A DNA stretch of 64,000 nucleotides from Clostridium sp. CMCC3677 (GTDB lineage Bacteria; Bacillota; Clostridia; Clostridiales; Clostridiaceae): positions 434,001 to 498,000 of the forward strand of contig NZ_JAMQHS010000001.1 of the NCBI RefSeq assembly GCF_023845585.1, given 5' to 3'. The translations under genes were made by a program, and so were the position numbers. Below are positions 28,420 to 36,301 of this stretch, piece after piece; within the stretch, counting starts at the first letter, position 1; every line of letters begins with the position of its first letter. Under the pieces are notes generated by a model. That model did no database searches and had not been told where the DNA came from. It was given only the letters and a program-made list of their open reading frames with translations.

Positions 28420-29754
28420 ATGAGAGTAGTAATTGTTGGTGGAATAGCAGCAGGTACAAGTGCAGCTGCAAAATTAAGAAGAGTAAATCCTGAAGCTGAA
28501 ATAGTAATCTATGAGAAATCAGATATAGTATCATTTGGTGCTTGTGGATTACCTTACTTCGTAGGAAATTTTTTTGAAGACTCACAAAATATGATTGCAA
28601 GAACTCCTGAAGAATTTATAAAAAGTGGAGTAGATGTTAAAACTAATCATGAAGTTGTTAATATAGATTTTAAAAATAAATTGGTTACAGTAAAGAATCT
28701 GAAGGCGGGTTCTCAATTTAATGATAAATATGACAAATTAATGATAGCGACAGGTGCAAGGAGTATAATACCTCCAATTAAAAATGTTAATTTAAAAAAT
28801 GTGTACACATTAAAAAGTATGGATGATGGAAAGATTTTAAAAAGACTTTTAATGGAGAAAAATAATAAGAGTATAGCAATAGTAGGTGCAGGATTTATTG
28901 GATTAGAAGCAGTAGAAGCAGCTAAAAGCAATGGGAAAGAAGTTTCAGTATTTCAATTGGAGGATCGAATATTAAAGGATGTTTTTGATAAAGAAATTAC
29001 TGAAGTATTAGAACAGGAATTAAGAGATAAAGGTGTAAATTTATATTTACAAGAAACTGTTACTGAATTTATAGGAAATGATAAAGTCAGTAAGATACGT
29101 ACTAATAAAAGAGAAATAAATGCTGATATAGTAATTATAGCTACTGGAGTTAAACCTAATACAGAATTTATTAAAGATAGTGGAATAGAGATGTTATCTA
29201 ATGGCGCAATTATTGTAGATGAATATGGCAAAACATCAATTGAAGATGTTTATTCAGCTGGAGATTGTGCAACAATAAATCAAATAGTTACAAATGAAAA
29301 AAGTTATGTACCTCTTGCTACAGGTGCCAATAAACTTGGACGTATTGTTGGAGAAAATCTAGGGGGAACTAATTTACCATTTCAAGGTTCATTATCATCT
29401 AGTTGCATAAAAGTTTTAGATATTGAAGCTGGAAGAACTGGTATTACAGAAGAAAAGGCTAAACAAATGGGATTAGATTATAAGACTAAATTTATAACAG
29501 ATATGAATCAAACTAACTATTATCCAGGTCAAAATAAGATCTATGTTAAGTTGATTTATGAAGCTAAAAGTAAAAGAATATTAGGAGGACAGGTTGCAGG
29601 ATATAAAGATGCTGTACAGAGAGTTAATGTTATTGCTGCATGCATATTTGGAAAATTAACAACTAAAGAACTTGGAATGCTAGATTTATGTTATTCACCA
29701 CCATTTTCAAGAACTTGGGATGTATTAAATGTAGCAGGAAATATATGCAAGTAA
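28420..29754 (+). CDS. FAD-dependent NADH oxidase / CoA-disulfide reductase
   Basis: 444 residues, pyridine nucleotide-disulfide oxidoreductase fold. FAD site GGIAAGTSAAAKLRR at the N-terminus, redox cysteine in SFGACGLPYFVGN near 43, NAD site GAGFIGLEAVEAA near 155, second FAD motif VYSAGDCA near 275, and C-terminal dimer motif YSPPFSRTWDVLNVAGN. The single active cysteine (not CxxC) is that of NADH oxidase, NADH peroxidase and CoA-disulfide reductase; these cannot be told apart here. In an anaerobe it would serve oxygen or disulfide stress defence. GGAGGAAAAAA before the ATG. Confidence 0.87.
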   Translation: MRVVIVGGIAAGTSAAAKLRRVNPEAEIVIYEKSDIVSFGACGLPYFVGNFFEDSQNMIARTPEEFIKSGVDVKTNHEVVNIDFKNKLVTVKNLKAGSQFNDKYDKLMIATGARSIIPPIKNVNLKNVYTLKSMDDGKILKRLLMEKNNKSIAIVGAGFIGLEAVEAAKSNGKEVSVFQLEDRILKDVFDKEITEVLEQELRDKGVNLYLQETVTEFIGNDKVSKIRTNKREINADIVIIATGVKPNTEFIKDSGIEMLSNGAIIVDEYGKTSIEDVYSAGDCATINQIVTNEKSYVPLATGANKLGRIVGENLGGTNLPFQGSLSSSCIKVLDIEAGRTGITEEKAKQMGLDYKTKFITDMNQTNYYPGQNKIYVKLIYEAKSKRILGGQVAGYKDAVQRVNVIAACIFGKLTTKELGMLDLCYSPPFSRTWDVLNVAGNICK

Positions 29755-29780
29755 AATAAAGTGATAAGTTTAAAGTTTAG

Positions 29781-29816
29781 GGATATTAACTAATGAATCT
29801 AGTTAATATCCTTTTT
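29781..29816 (+). terminator. Terminator after the NADH oxidase gene
   Basis: Perfect 12-base stem GGATATTAACTA (29781-29792) with TAGTTAATATCC (29800-29811), then T5. Confidence 0.9.
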
Positions 29817-29950
29817 ATGTAGAGAAAATTATATAAAAGATTAAAATTAGAAAATAATAAAGATATTATATATTAACAAAGAAAAACATAATAAATCATC
29901 ATCAGAAAACGTTTTATTTTAAATATAAATTAAAAATAGGACAAAATTAA

Positions 29951-30010
29951 TGAAAATCATTTTCAAGTTTGGATAAAAGTGTTATAATATCATCATGATA
30001 ATAATTATCA
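29951..30010 (+). promoter_or_regulatory. Two Fur boxes around the feo promoter
   Basis: TGAAAATcATTTTCA (29951-29965) and TGATAATaATTATCA (29996-30010) are both perfect 7-1-7 inverted repeats of the Fur type. A TATAAT -10 lies between them at 29983-29988. Iron-bound Fur should clamp the promoter from both sides. Confidence 0.85.
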
Positions 30011-30087
30011 ACAGAAAAGATTATTCATTTTCATAAAAGGTGTACTATATATATTTGTATAAGTACATAATATGAGGAGGAGAAAAT

Positions 30088-30297
30088 ATGCCATTAATAT
30101 TAGCAAATACAGGACAAAGTATGCCAATTAAAAAAATTAGAGGTAATGATGAGACTAAAAAGTTCCTATCAAGTTTAGGATTTATTGCAGGAGAAACTGT
30201 AAGCATTATTTCTGAAATTGCAGGAAGTTTAATAATAAAAGTAAAGGGAAGTAGAATAGCATTAGATAAAGCTATGGCTAGTAGAATAATAGTTTAA
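30088..30297 (+). CDS. feoA: FeoA-type protein (first copy)
   Basis: 69 residues, SH3-like FeoA domain: MPIKKIRGNDETKKFLSSLGFIAGETVSI and a closing IALDKAMASRIIV. A small cytosolic partner of the FeoB ferrous iron permease. First gene of the feo locus behind two Fur boxes, with GGAGGAG before the ATG. The second feoA follows 13 bases later. The two copies are clearly diverged, so they probably have distinct roles. Confidence 0.9.
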   Translation: MPLILANTGQSMPIKKIRGNDETKKFLSSLGFIAGETVSIISEIAGSLIIKVKGSRIALDKAMASRIIV

Positions 30298-30310
30298 GGA
30301 GGAATTATTA

Positions 30311-30532
30311 ATGAATACATTAAAAGATATTAAATGTGGACAAACAGTTAATGTTCTTAAGATACAAGGAGTAGGTCCTATTAAAAGGCGTATTATGGAT
30401 ATGGGAATAACTAAGGGCTGCGAGATATTTGTACGTAAAGTAGCACCACTTGGAGATCCAATTGAAATAAAAGTTAGAAATTATGAATTATCACTTCGTA
30501 AAGCTGATGCAGAAATGATAATTGTTGGGTAA
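30311..30532 (+). CDS. feoA: FeoA-type protein (second copy)
   Basis: 73 residues. VLKIQGVGPIKRRIMDMGITKG and PLGDPIEIKVRNYELSLRKADAEMI are textbook FeoA signatures, closer to the consensus than the first copy. AGGAGGAATTATTA precedes the ATG. It likely supports FeoB in Fe(II) import. A 267-base gap with its own terminator and Fur box separates it from feoB. Confidence 0.93.
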   Translation: MNTLKDIKCGQTVNVLKIQGVGPIKRRIMDMGITKGCEIFVRKVAPLGDPIEIKVRNYELSLRKADAEMIIVG

Positions 30533-30663
30533 GTATTAAATTAATGTATTTTTTTATTCTTTAGAAAATTGTATTCTTGGAAAGATTGTGGATAACTGAA
30601 AGATAAATTTAGCTAAAGGTTAACAAATGAACCATGAAGAATAAAAAAGATAATTGTAGTCAC

Positions 30664-30699
30664 CTGCCATATTTTTCTCACATACGTTCAAAAAGGCAG
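30664..30699. other. Anomalous hairpin segment between feoA and feoB
   Basis: A CTGCC/GGCAG stem (30664-30668, 30695-30699) extends with TTTTT/AAAAA. This stretch and the following ATGCGTAAAAAATCGATACA look less AT-biased than the surrounding gap. No ORF. Possibly part of a dispersed repeat or an RNA structure. Confidence 0.35.
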
Positions 30700-30706
30700 A
30701 TGCGTA

Positions 30707-30750
30707 AAAAATCGATACAGATCTAAAGTCGCTTTAGCGATTTTGTTTTA
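30707..30750 (+). terminator. Terminator between feoA and feoB
   Basis: Outer stem AAAATCG/CGATTTT (30707-30713, 30738-30744) and a perfect inner stem CTAAAG-TCG-CTTTAG (30723-30737), then a T-rich run. It implies feoB can be transcribed apart from feoA. Confidence 0.75.
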
Positions 30751-30775
30751 TAATCATTTAATGATAATGATAATC
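30749..30775 (+). promoter_or_regulatory. Fur box and -10 before feoB
   Basis: TATAAT at 30749-30754, then GATAATGATAATC at 30763-30775, which matches the first 13 bases of the classic 19-base iron box. It supports a separate, iron-repressed feoB promoter. Confidence 0.7.
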
Positions 30776-30799
30776 TATATAAATTAAGGGGGAAGACAA

Positions 30800-32950
30800 A
30801 TGTCAATAAAGATAGGTCTTGCAGGTAATCCCAATTGTGGAAAGACAACTATGTTTAATGACCTTACAGGATCAACACAATATGTAGGTAACTGGCCAGG
30901 GGTAACAGTAGAAAAAAAGGGTGGTAAATTAAAATGGAATAAGGATGTTGAAATTGTAGATTTACCAGGTATATATTCACTTTCACCGTATACGCTTGAA
31001 GAAGTTGTGACACGTGATTTTATGATGAATGATAAACCAGATGTAATAATTAATATAATTGATGCATCTAATATTGAAAGAAACTTATATTTAACTACTC
31101 AAATTTTAGAACTTGGAATTCCAACAGTTTTAGCACTTAATATGATGGACATTGTTGAAAAAAATGGTGACAAGTTAAAGATAGAAAAGCTTTCAGAACT
31201 ATTAGGCTGTCCAATTGTTGAAACTTCAGCTATAAAAGGAAAAGGTATTAAAGAAGTTGTTGAAAAAGCAATTGAACTTTCAAAAAAAGAAAATGCTAAT
31301 AACTTTAAGCTAGAGCTATCACAAGAAGTAGAAAGTTCTATAAAAGATATTGAACAAGCTTTAGATAACAGCAGTTTTAAGAATGAAATAGATACTAGAT
31401 GGTTGTCTATTAAACTTTTTGAGCGTGATAAAAATATTTTAAGTAATAATAAATTTTCGAAAAATGTGTTAGATAAAGTAGAAGAAATAATAAATAAATG
31501 TGAAAATGAACTTGATGATGATAGTGAAAGTATAATTACGGGAGAACGTTATGATTTTATTGGAAAAGTAGTTTCTAAAGCAGTAAGAAAGAATAATAAA
31601 AATGATGAAACTACATCAGACAAAATTGATAAGATTGTAACAAACCGTTTTTTAGCGCTTCCTATTTTTGCATTAATTATGTGGGGAGTATATTACATAG
31701 CTGTAAGTTCACTTGGAACTATAGCTACAGATTGGACAAATGATACATTATTTGGAGAAATTATAAGTGGAAATGTTTCAACTTGGCTTGAAGGGTTAGG
31801 CGTAGCAGAATGGTTACAAGGATTAGTAGTTGATGGTTTAATTGGTGGAGTAGGAGCAGTATTAGGATTCGTACCTCAAATTATGATATTATTCTTCCTA
31901 TTATCAATACTTGAAGATTGTGGGTATATGTCACGTGTTGCGTTTATAATGGATAGAATATTCCGTAAGTTTGGACTTTCAGGAAAATCATTTATACCTA
32001 TGCTTATCAGTTCAGGTTGTGGAGTTCCAGGAATTATGGCAACTCGTACTATGGAAAATGATAGAGATAGAAAAATGACAATTATGTTAACTACATTTAT
32101 TCCATGTGGTGCTAAGGTTCCTATAATAGCATTGCTTGCAGGAGCAATATTTGGTGGAGCATCATGGGTAGCACCATCAGTATATTTTTTAGGAATTATA
32201 ATGATAATTATTTGTGGAATTCTTTTAAAGAAGACTAAACTATTTCAAGGAGAGCCAGCTCCATTTGTTATGGAACTTCCACAATATCATATACCAAGTT
32301 TAAAAGGCGTTCTTATGCATATGTGGGATAGAGGAAAGGCATTTATTATAAAAGCTGGTACAATTATATTTGTTGCTTGTGGAGCAATTTGGTTTATGCA
32401 ATCATTTAATTGGTCATTAGAAATGGTAGATGCTGGTGACAGTATACTAGCAAGTATAGGAAATGTTTTTGCACCAATTTTTGCACCATTAGGTTTTGGT
32501 AATTGGCAGTCTGCGGTTGCAACAATCACTGGACTTGTAGCAAAAGAAAATGTTGTAGCAACATTTGGTATACTGTTTGGTATTGCAGAAGCAACAGAAG
32601 AAGATCCAACACTTCTTATGAATGTAGCAGGAATGTTTACAGCAGTAAGTGCATTTTCATTCATAGCATTTAATATGCTTTGTGCTCCTTGTTTTGCAGC
32701 AATAGGTGCAATAAAAAGAGAAATGGGTTCATGGAAATGGACTTGGATTACATTAGGATTCCAAACAGGTACAGCATATCTTGTTGCATTATTAATAAAT
32801 CAAGTTGGTAATGCTTTATTCTATGGTGGAAATATAATAGGCGCACTTATATCTATCGCTATAGTAGTAGCAATAATAGCTGGAATTCTATTATCAAATA
32901 AAAAATCAGTAAATATAAATAGTAATGTTAAATTAAGTTATATAAAATAG
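30800..32950 (+). CDS. feoB: Ferrous iron transport protein B
   Basis: 716 residues. Cytosolic N-terminal G domain with G1 GNPNCGKTTMFNDLTG (residue 9), G3 DLPGIYSL, G4 NMMD; a helical GDI spacer (about 170-260); then a membrane domain of about 10 helices with the two Gate motifs (GCGVPGIMATRTMENDRDRK near 410 and NMLCAPCFAAIGAIKRE near 625). It imports Fe(II) under anoxia. AAGGGGGAAGAC before the ATG. A small Cys-rich FeoB-associated protein follows. Confidence 0.97.
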   Translation: MSIKIGLAGNPNCGKTTMFNDLTGSTQYVGNWPGVTVEKKGGKLKWNKDVEIVDLPGIYSLSPYTLEEVVTRDFMMNDKPDVIINIIDASNIERNLYLTTQILELGIPTVLALNMMDIVEKNGDKLKIEKLSELLGCPIVETSAIKGKGIKEVVEKAIELSKKENANNFKLELSQEVESSIKDIEQALDNSSFKNEIDTRWLSIKLFERDKNILSNNKFSKNVLDKVEEIINKCENELDDDSESIITGERYDFIGKVVSKAVRKNNKNDETTSDKIDKIVTNRFLALPIFALIMWGVYYIAVSSLGTIATDWTNDTLFGEIISGNVSTWLEGLGVAEWLQGLVVDGLIGGVGAVLGFVPQIMILFFLLSILEDCGYMSRVAFIMDRIFRKFGLSGKSFIPMLISSGCGVPGIMATRTMENDRDRKMTIMLTTFIPCGAKVPIIALLAGAIFGGASWVAPSVYFLGIIMIIICGILLKKTKLFQGEPAPFVMELPQYHIPSLKGVLMHMWDRGKAFIIKAGTIIFVACGAIWFMQSFNWSLEMVDAGDSILASIGNVFAPIFAPLGFGNWQSAVATITGLVAKENVVATFGILFGIAEATEEDPTLLMNVAGMFTAVSAFSFIAFNMLCAPCFAAIGAIKREMGSWKWTWITLGFQTGTAYLVALLINQVGNALFYGGNIIGALISIAIVVAIIAGILLSNKKSVNINSNVKLSYIK

Positions 32951-33020
32951 TATGTTAAATATTAGTAGGTAATTATTTAAAATTATCTACTAATAAATTT
33001 TATAAGGGGTGGTGATACTT

Positions 33021-33194
33021 ATGTTAGCTACAATAATAATAGCTAGTATTATATTTTTCATGATGGGATTAGTAGTGTTCAAAAGAGTAAAGAAAGCTAA
33101 AAATGGAGAAGGCGGTTGTGGTTGTGGGTGTTCTGGGTGTTCATCAGCAGCAATTTGTCATGGAAAAGATAATCAAGGAATAACTTTAAAATAA
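33021..33194 (+). CDS. FeoB-associated Cys-rich membrane protein
   Basis: 57 residues: one N-terminal membrane helix (MLATIIIASIIFFMMGLVVF), a basic stretch, then GGCGCGCSGCSSAAICHG with five cysteines. This is the small FeoB-associated protein family that follows feoB in many Firmicutes; a FeoC-like or metal-relay role is proposed, not proven. The start is the ATG at 33021, with AAGGGGTGGTG ahead; a GTG at 33009 lies within that site. A terminator follows 13 bases after the stop. Confidence 0.85.
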   Translation: MLATIIIASIIFFMMGLVVFKRVKKAKNGEGGCGCGCSGCSSAAICHGKDNQGITLK

Positions 33195-33207
33195 TATTAA
33201 TATAAAA

Positions 33208-33249
33208 AATAAGCTATAAGTATAAAAAAGTATACTTATAGCTTATTTT
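33208..33249 (+). terminator. feoB operon terminator
   Basis: Perfect 17-base stem (33208-33224 with 33231-33247), 6-base loop and T-rich tail; a short repeat element is inserted a few bases after it. Confidence 0.9.
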
Positions 33250-33256
33250 AAATTTA

Positions 33257-33298
33257 GCCTATGTTTTAAGTGTATTAACACTTTAGTAAAACATAGGC
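33257..33298. repeat. Minimal MITE-like element, copy I
   Basis: 42 bases with perfect 12-base terminal inverted repeats GCCTATGTTTTA / TAAAACATAGGC and a shorter inner repeat AGTGTTAA-type. TAAATTT is repeated on both sides (33249-33255 and 33299-33305), consistent with a target duplication. Confidence 0.65.
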
Positions 33299-33322
33299 TA
33301 AATTTTTATGAGAATAATAGAA

Positions 33323-33988
33323 TTAAATGCTTGTTGTTTCTAAATTGCTTCTTCTATTATCTAATGGATTAAGATTAATATGATGAACTGTTTGGTTTTC
33401 ATCAGGATTCATAAGTACCCTATCTAAATGTATTCTACCATTAGGTGTATTTGCAATAACACATAAATTATCATAATTTTTGTGAAGCACCCAAGTATAT
33501 GTATCAGTTACTACTTTTCTTAAATCTTCTTTAGATATTAATGCTTTATTTTGTACCTTACCATATTTATCTCTTAAAAGTATAGCTATAGTATCATCAT
33601 TAACCACTTCATAATCATTTCTTATGTTACGTTCAACTATTTCTAAATTAGATCTTCTATTATCTAAAGTATCTCCATTAATATGTCTAATAGGAGTCTT
33701 TGGATTAGTATCTAAAATTATAGATTGTAAACTTTGCTTTAGTGGTTTAGACTTTTTATTCATTTTAGTTAAGCTTATATTTTGTACTATATAGCTATTA
33801 AGATCTTTGTTCCATTCAGCGAACCAATTACCTAGTTCTTTAACTTTATTAAGATCTTCAACATCTATTTTAGTTGTAAGTTCTTCACCATTTTTCTTTA
33901 AAATTGTAATAAAAGCAATTTTGTTATTAATTTCATAGTTATTTTCTACATTTTTATAATTTGTTTTTATAATGAACACCTCTTTCAA
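33323..33988 (-). CDS. HNH-motif protein with two copies of the motif
   Basis: 221 residues. Two similar segments, PIRHINGDTLDNRRSNLEIV (about 98-117) and TVHHINLNPLDNRRSNLETT (about 200-219), each look like the HHINxxPLDNRRSNL core of phage-type HNH endonucleases. The first has lost the leading His-His pair. Each is preceded by a beta-rich region, so the protein may be an internal duplication. The start is uncertain: a TTG at 33988 gives this length, while AAAGAGGTG lies just inside it and would suit a start near 33979. No phage or intron context nearby. Possibly a solitary homing-type nuclease. Confidence 0.6.
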   Translation of the reverse strand: MKEVFIIKTNYKNVENNYEINNKIAFITILKKNGEELTTKIDVEDLNKVKELGNWFAEWNKDLNSYIVQNISLTKMNKKSKPLKQSLQSIILDTNPKTPIRHINGDTLDNRRSNLEIVERNIRNDYEVVNDDTIAILLRDKYGKVQNKALISKEDLRKVVTDTYTWVLHKNYDNLCVIANTPNGRIHLDRVLMNPDENQTVHHINLNPLDNRRSNLETTSI

Positions 33989-34063
33989 TCTTACATGACA
34001 ATAACAAGTATAACAGAGTAAGGTGCAAATACAAGATGTGTATTAAAGAAATTAAATAAAAAT

Positions 34064-34106
34064 AAAAACTTTTAAATTCAGCATATAAATGAATTCAAAA
34101 GTTTTT
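34064..34106 (-). terminator. Terminator after the DUF1540 gene
   Basis: Stem AAAAACTTTTAAATTCA (34064-34080) with TGAATTCAAAAGTTTTT (34090-34106), one mismatch; T-rich in the minus direction. Confidence 0.8.
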
Positions 34107-34123
34107 AATTTGATTAGAATAGT

Positions 34124-34450
34124 TTATTTAGCTTCAAAACTTTGGCAATTAGTTTCTATATACATGTTTGGATTTGCTCCACTAACATTTATTGATGAAA
34201 GATCACAAAGGTTATTGCAATTGTGAGTACAAGTTTTAACAGTACAAACTAGACAATCACATTCACCAGAACTATTTGAATTATTAGTTAAATCACTATA
34301 ATTTTTTTTATCTAAAAAAGATCCGCAGCAAGTATCACAATCTTTTTGTGCAGAATCTCCACCTATATCAACACGATTAGCGTAACAAACACCAGAACAG
34401 TTATGAGAACAATTATTTACGTCACAATTAATTTTTTGCATTAAAGACAC
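34124..34450 (-). CDS. DUF1540 cysteine-rich protein, two domains
   Basis: 108 residues. Two copies of the C-x4-C-x3-C-x3-C DUF1540 pattern: INCDVNNCSHNCSGVCYA at the N-terminus and CLVCTVKTCTHNCNNLCDLS near 67, each with later cysteines (DCDTCCGSF, ETNCQSF). These short cysteine-rich domains are common in clostridia and presumably bind metal; their function is not established. The neighbour is reverse rubrerythrin on the same strand, with a small repeat-like segment between. AGAGGAGTGTC before the ATG. Confidence 0.88.
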   Translation of the reverse strand: MSLMQKINCDVNNCSHNCSGVCYANRVDIGGDSAQKDCDTCCGSFLDKKNYSDLTNNSNSSGECDCLVCTVKTCTHNCNNLCDLSSINVSGANPNMYIETNCQSFEAK

Positions 34451-34478
34451 TCCTCTTAAAATAAAATTTTATATTTAT

Positions 34479-34507
34479 GCTATGTTTTAGTATTATATTT
34501 AAAATAA
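34479..34507. repeat. Tiny MITE-like remnant, copy L
   Basis: GCTATGTTTTAGTATTA then TATTTAAAATA: both family ends with no middle, 29 bases, between the rubrerythrin and DUF1540 genes. Confidence 0.4.
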
Positions 34508-34523
34508 TTTTAGATAGATATTT

Positions 34524-35066
34524 CTACTTAAAATATCTATCTAGTAGTCCATTGAATGCTCTACCATGTCTAGCTTCATCTTTACACATTTCATGAACTG
34601 TATCATGTATAGCATCTAAATTCTCCTTTTTTGCTAATGTAGCTAATTTCTTTTTACCATCACAAGCACCAAATTCAGCTTCAACTCTAGCTTTTAAATT
34701 AGCTTTTGTATCAGGAACTACTACTTCACCTAAAATTTCAGCGAATTTAGCAGCATGTTCTGCTTCTTCAAATGCAATTCTTTTATATGCTTCTGCAACT
34801 TCAGGATAACCTTCTCTATCAGCTTGACGAGACATAGCTAAATACATTCCAACTTCAGTACATTCTCCTGTAAAGTTAGCTCTTAAGTCTTCTATAAGTT
34901 CACTAGGGATGCCGCTTGCTATTCCTATTTTATGCTCATCAGCCCAAGCCATATCATCCTTCATTTCAATAAATTTATCTGCACCTACTTTACAAACAGG
35001 GCAAATTTCAGGTGGGGTATCTCCTTCATGAATATAACCACATACTGTACAAACAAACTTTTTCAT
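34524..35066 (-). CDS. Reverse rubrerythrin (NADH peroxidase component)
   Basis: 180 residues with the order reversed relative to classical rubrerythrin: an N-terminal rubredoxin domain ([20 protein letters not shown], residues 5-24), then a ferritin-like di-iron domain ([18 protein letters not shown] near 68, [15 protein letters not shown] near 103, EARHGRAF near 163). Clostridial reverse rubrerythrins reduce peroxide and oxygen with NADH through rubredoxin and are PerR-controlled. AGGAGGAAC before the ATG. A PerR-like palindrome lies 60-75 bases upstream. Confidence 0.93.
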   Translation of the reverse strand: MKKFVCTVCGYIHEGDTPPEICPVCKVGADKFIEMKDDMAWADEHKIGIASGIPSELIEDLRANFTGECTEVGMYLAMSRQADREGYPEVAEAYKRIAFEEAEHAAKFAEILGEVVVPDTKANLKARVEAEFGACDGKKKLATLAKKENLDAIHDTVHEMCKDEARHGRAFNGLLDRYFK

Positions 35067-35127
35067 TATATGTTCCTCCTAAAATTTATTCATTCTAAAA
35101 TAAGGAAAATTTATACTGAATTTCATA

Positions 35128-35143
35128 TTATAATTTAGTATAA
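35128..35143 (-). promoter_or_regulatory. Possible PerR operator before reverse rubrerythrin
   Basis: TTATAATTTAGTATAA is an imperfect TTATAAT...ATTATAA palindrome, one mismatch and one extra centre base from the PerR consensus. In such AT-rich DNA it could be chance; the position before a peroxide-defence gene supports it. Confidence 0.35.
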
Positions 35144-35303
35144 ATTTTAATCTAAATTAGAATTTAAATTTGTAAATTCAACGTAATCTATTTAAAGTAC
35201 GTTTTAACCTATTATTAGCACACAATAAAAGTATTCCCTCAAAAAACAAAAATATTTATTTATTATATTAATTCTGTTTATTATAATTTGGATTATTTAT
35301 ATA

Positions 35304-35358
35304 TTGAAGATAAAAAATGGTGGTGATATAATCATTACATAAGTGTATATACAGATGT
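35304..35358 (+). promoter_or_regulatory. nadABC promoter and candidate NiaR operator
   Basis: TTGAAG (35304-35309), a 17-base spacer and TATAAT (35327-35332) form a good promoter. Just after it, ACATAAGTGTATATACAGAT plus GT (35337-35358) is an inverted repeat centred on TGTATATACA, a plausible site for the niacin repressor NiaR that controls nad genes in Firmicutes. Confidence 0.5.
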
Positions 35359-35384
35359 AAAATAAAATTGAAAGTGGTGTAACT

Positions 35385-36296
35385 ATGTCTATAGATTTAA
35401 TAGATAAAATATTAAAGTTAAAAAATGAAAAAAATGCAATAATATTAGCTCATTATTATCAGCCAGATATAATACAAGAATTAGCAGACTATGTTGGAGA
35501 TTCGTATTATTTAAGTAAGATAGCTAGAAGTTGTAAAGAAGAGGTAATAGTGTTTTGTGGAGTTAAATTTATGGGAGAAAGTGCAAAGATATTATCTCCT
35601 AACAAAAAAGTATTAATGCCATGTATTGATGCAGGTTGTTTAATGGCAGATATGGCAAAAGAAAAAGAATTATTAACTTTAAAAGAAAAATATCCTAATG
35701 CTTATGTAGTATGTTATATAAATTCTACATATAAAGTTAAAGCATGTAGTGATGTTTCAGTTACCTCTTCAAGTGCATTAAAAATAATAAAGAATGTGCC
35801 TAATAAACAAATAATATTTTTACCAGATAAAAATTTAGGTCAATATATATCAGAATTTTTTAAAGAGAAGGATTTTATATTATGGGATGGATTCTGTCCA
35901 TGTCACAATAAAATTTTAAAAGAAGATATATTAATGTTAAAGGAACAATATACGGAAGCAAAAATATTAGTTCATCCAGAATGTACAAAGGAAATAAGAG
36001 GTTTAGGAGATTATATCGGAAGTACAAGTGAAATAATAAATTACGCAACGGAGGATAAAGGCAGTGAATTTATTATTTGTACCGAAGAAGGGATTTTGTA
36101 TGAATTAAAAAATAAAAATCCTAATAAAAAGTTTTATATTCCAGGAAAAAGTATATGCTGTGGGAATATGAAGAAGACAAGCTTAGAAAATTTATATTAT
36201 ACTTTGCTAAATATGAAAAATGAAATAACACTAGATGAAGATATTAGAAAGAGAGCATTAGTTTCATTAGAAAATATGCATAAGTTAGGGGAGTAA
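35385..36296 (+). CDS. nadA: Quinolinate synthase
   Basis: 303 residues, the normal NadA length. It condenses iminoaspartate with dihydroxyacetone phosphate to quinolinate using an oxygen-sensitive [4Fe-4S] cluster. Landmarks: ILAHYYQPDIIQELADYVGDS at the N-terminus, the three cluster cysteines in DAGCLMADM (near 85), WDGFCPCHNKI (near 170) and KSICCGNMKKTSLENLY (near 260), and VHPECTKEI. First gene of nadABC; GTGGTGTAAC ahead of the ATG. The stop is 5 bases from nadB. Confidence 0.96.
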   Translation: MSIDLIDKILKLKNEKNAIILAHYYQPDIIQELADYVGDSYYLSKIARSCKEEVIVFCGVKFMGESAKILSPNKKVLMPCIDAGCLMADMAKEKELLTLKEKYPNAYVVCYINSTYKVKACSDVSVTSSSALKIIKNVPNKQIIFLPDKNLGQYISEFFKEKDFILWDGFCPCHNKILKEDILMLKEQYTEAKILVHPECTKEIRGLGDYIGSTSEIINYATEDKGSEFIICTEEGILYELKNKNPNKKFYIPGKSICCGNMKKTSLENLYYTLLNMKNEITLDEDIRKRALVSLENMHKLGE

Positions 36297-36301
36297 TAAA
36301 T

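Noticed and set aside
28247-28600. 117-codon minus-strand frame, Leu- and Tyr-rich
   Set aside because: Overlaps the strongly supported NADH oxidase gene and its promoter region; composition is that of a reversed AT-rich sequence.
29895-29925. CcpA cre-like sequence (GAAAACGTTTTA) before feoA
   Set aside because: Matches only part of the cre consensus; such palindromes arise by chance in this AT-rich DNA.
32287-32664. 125-codon minus-strand frame inside feoB
   Set aside because: Antisense to the feoB membrane domain; no independent support.
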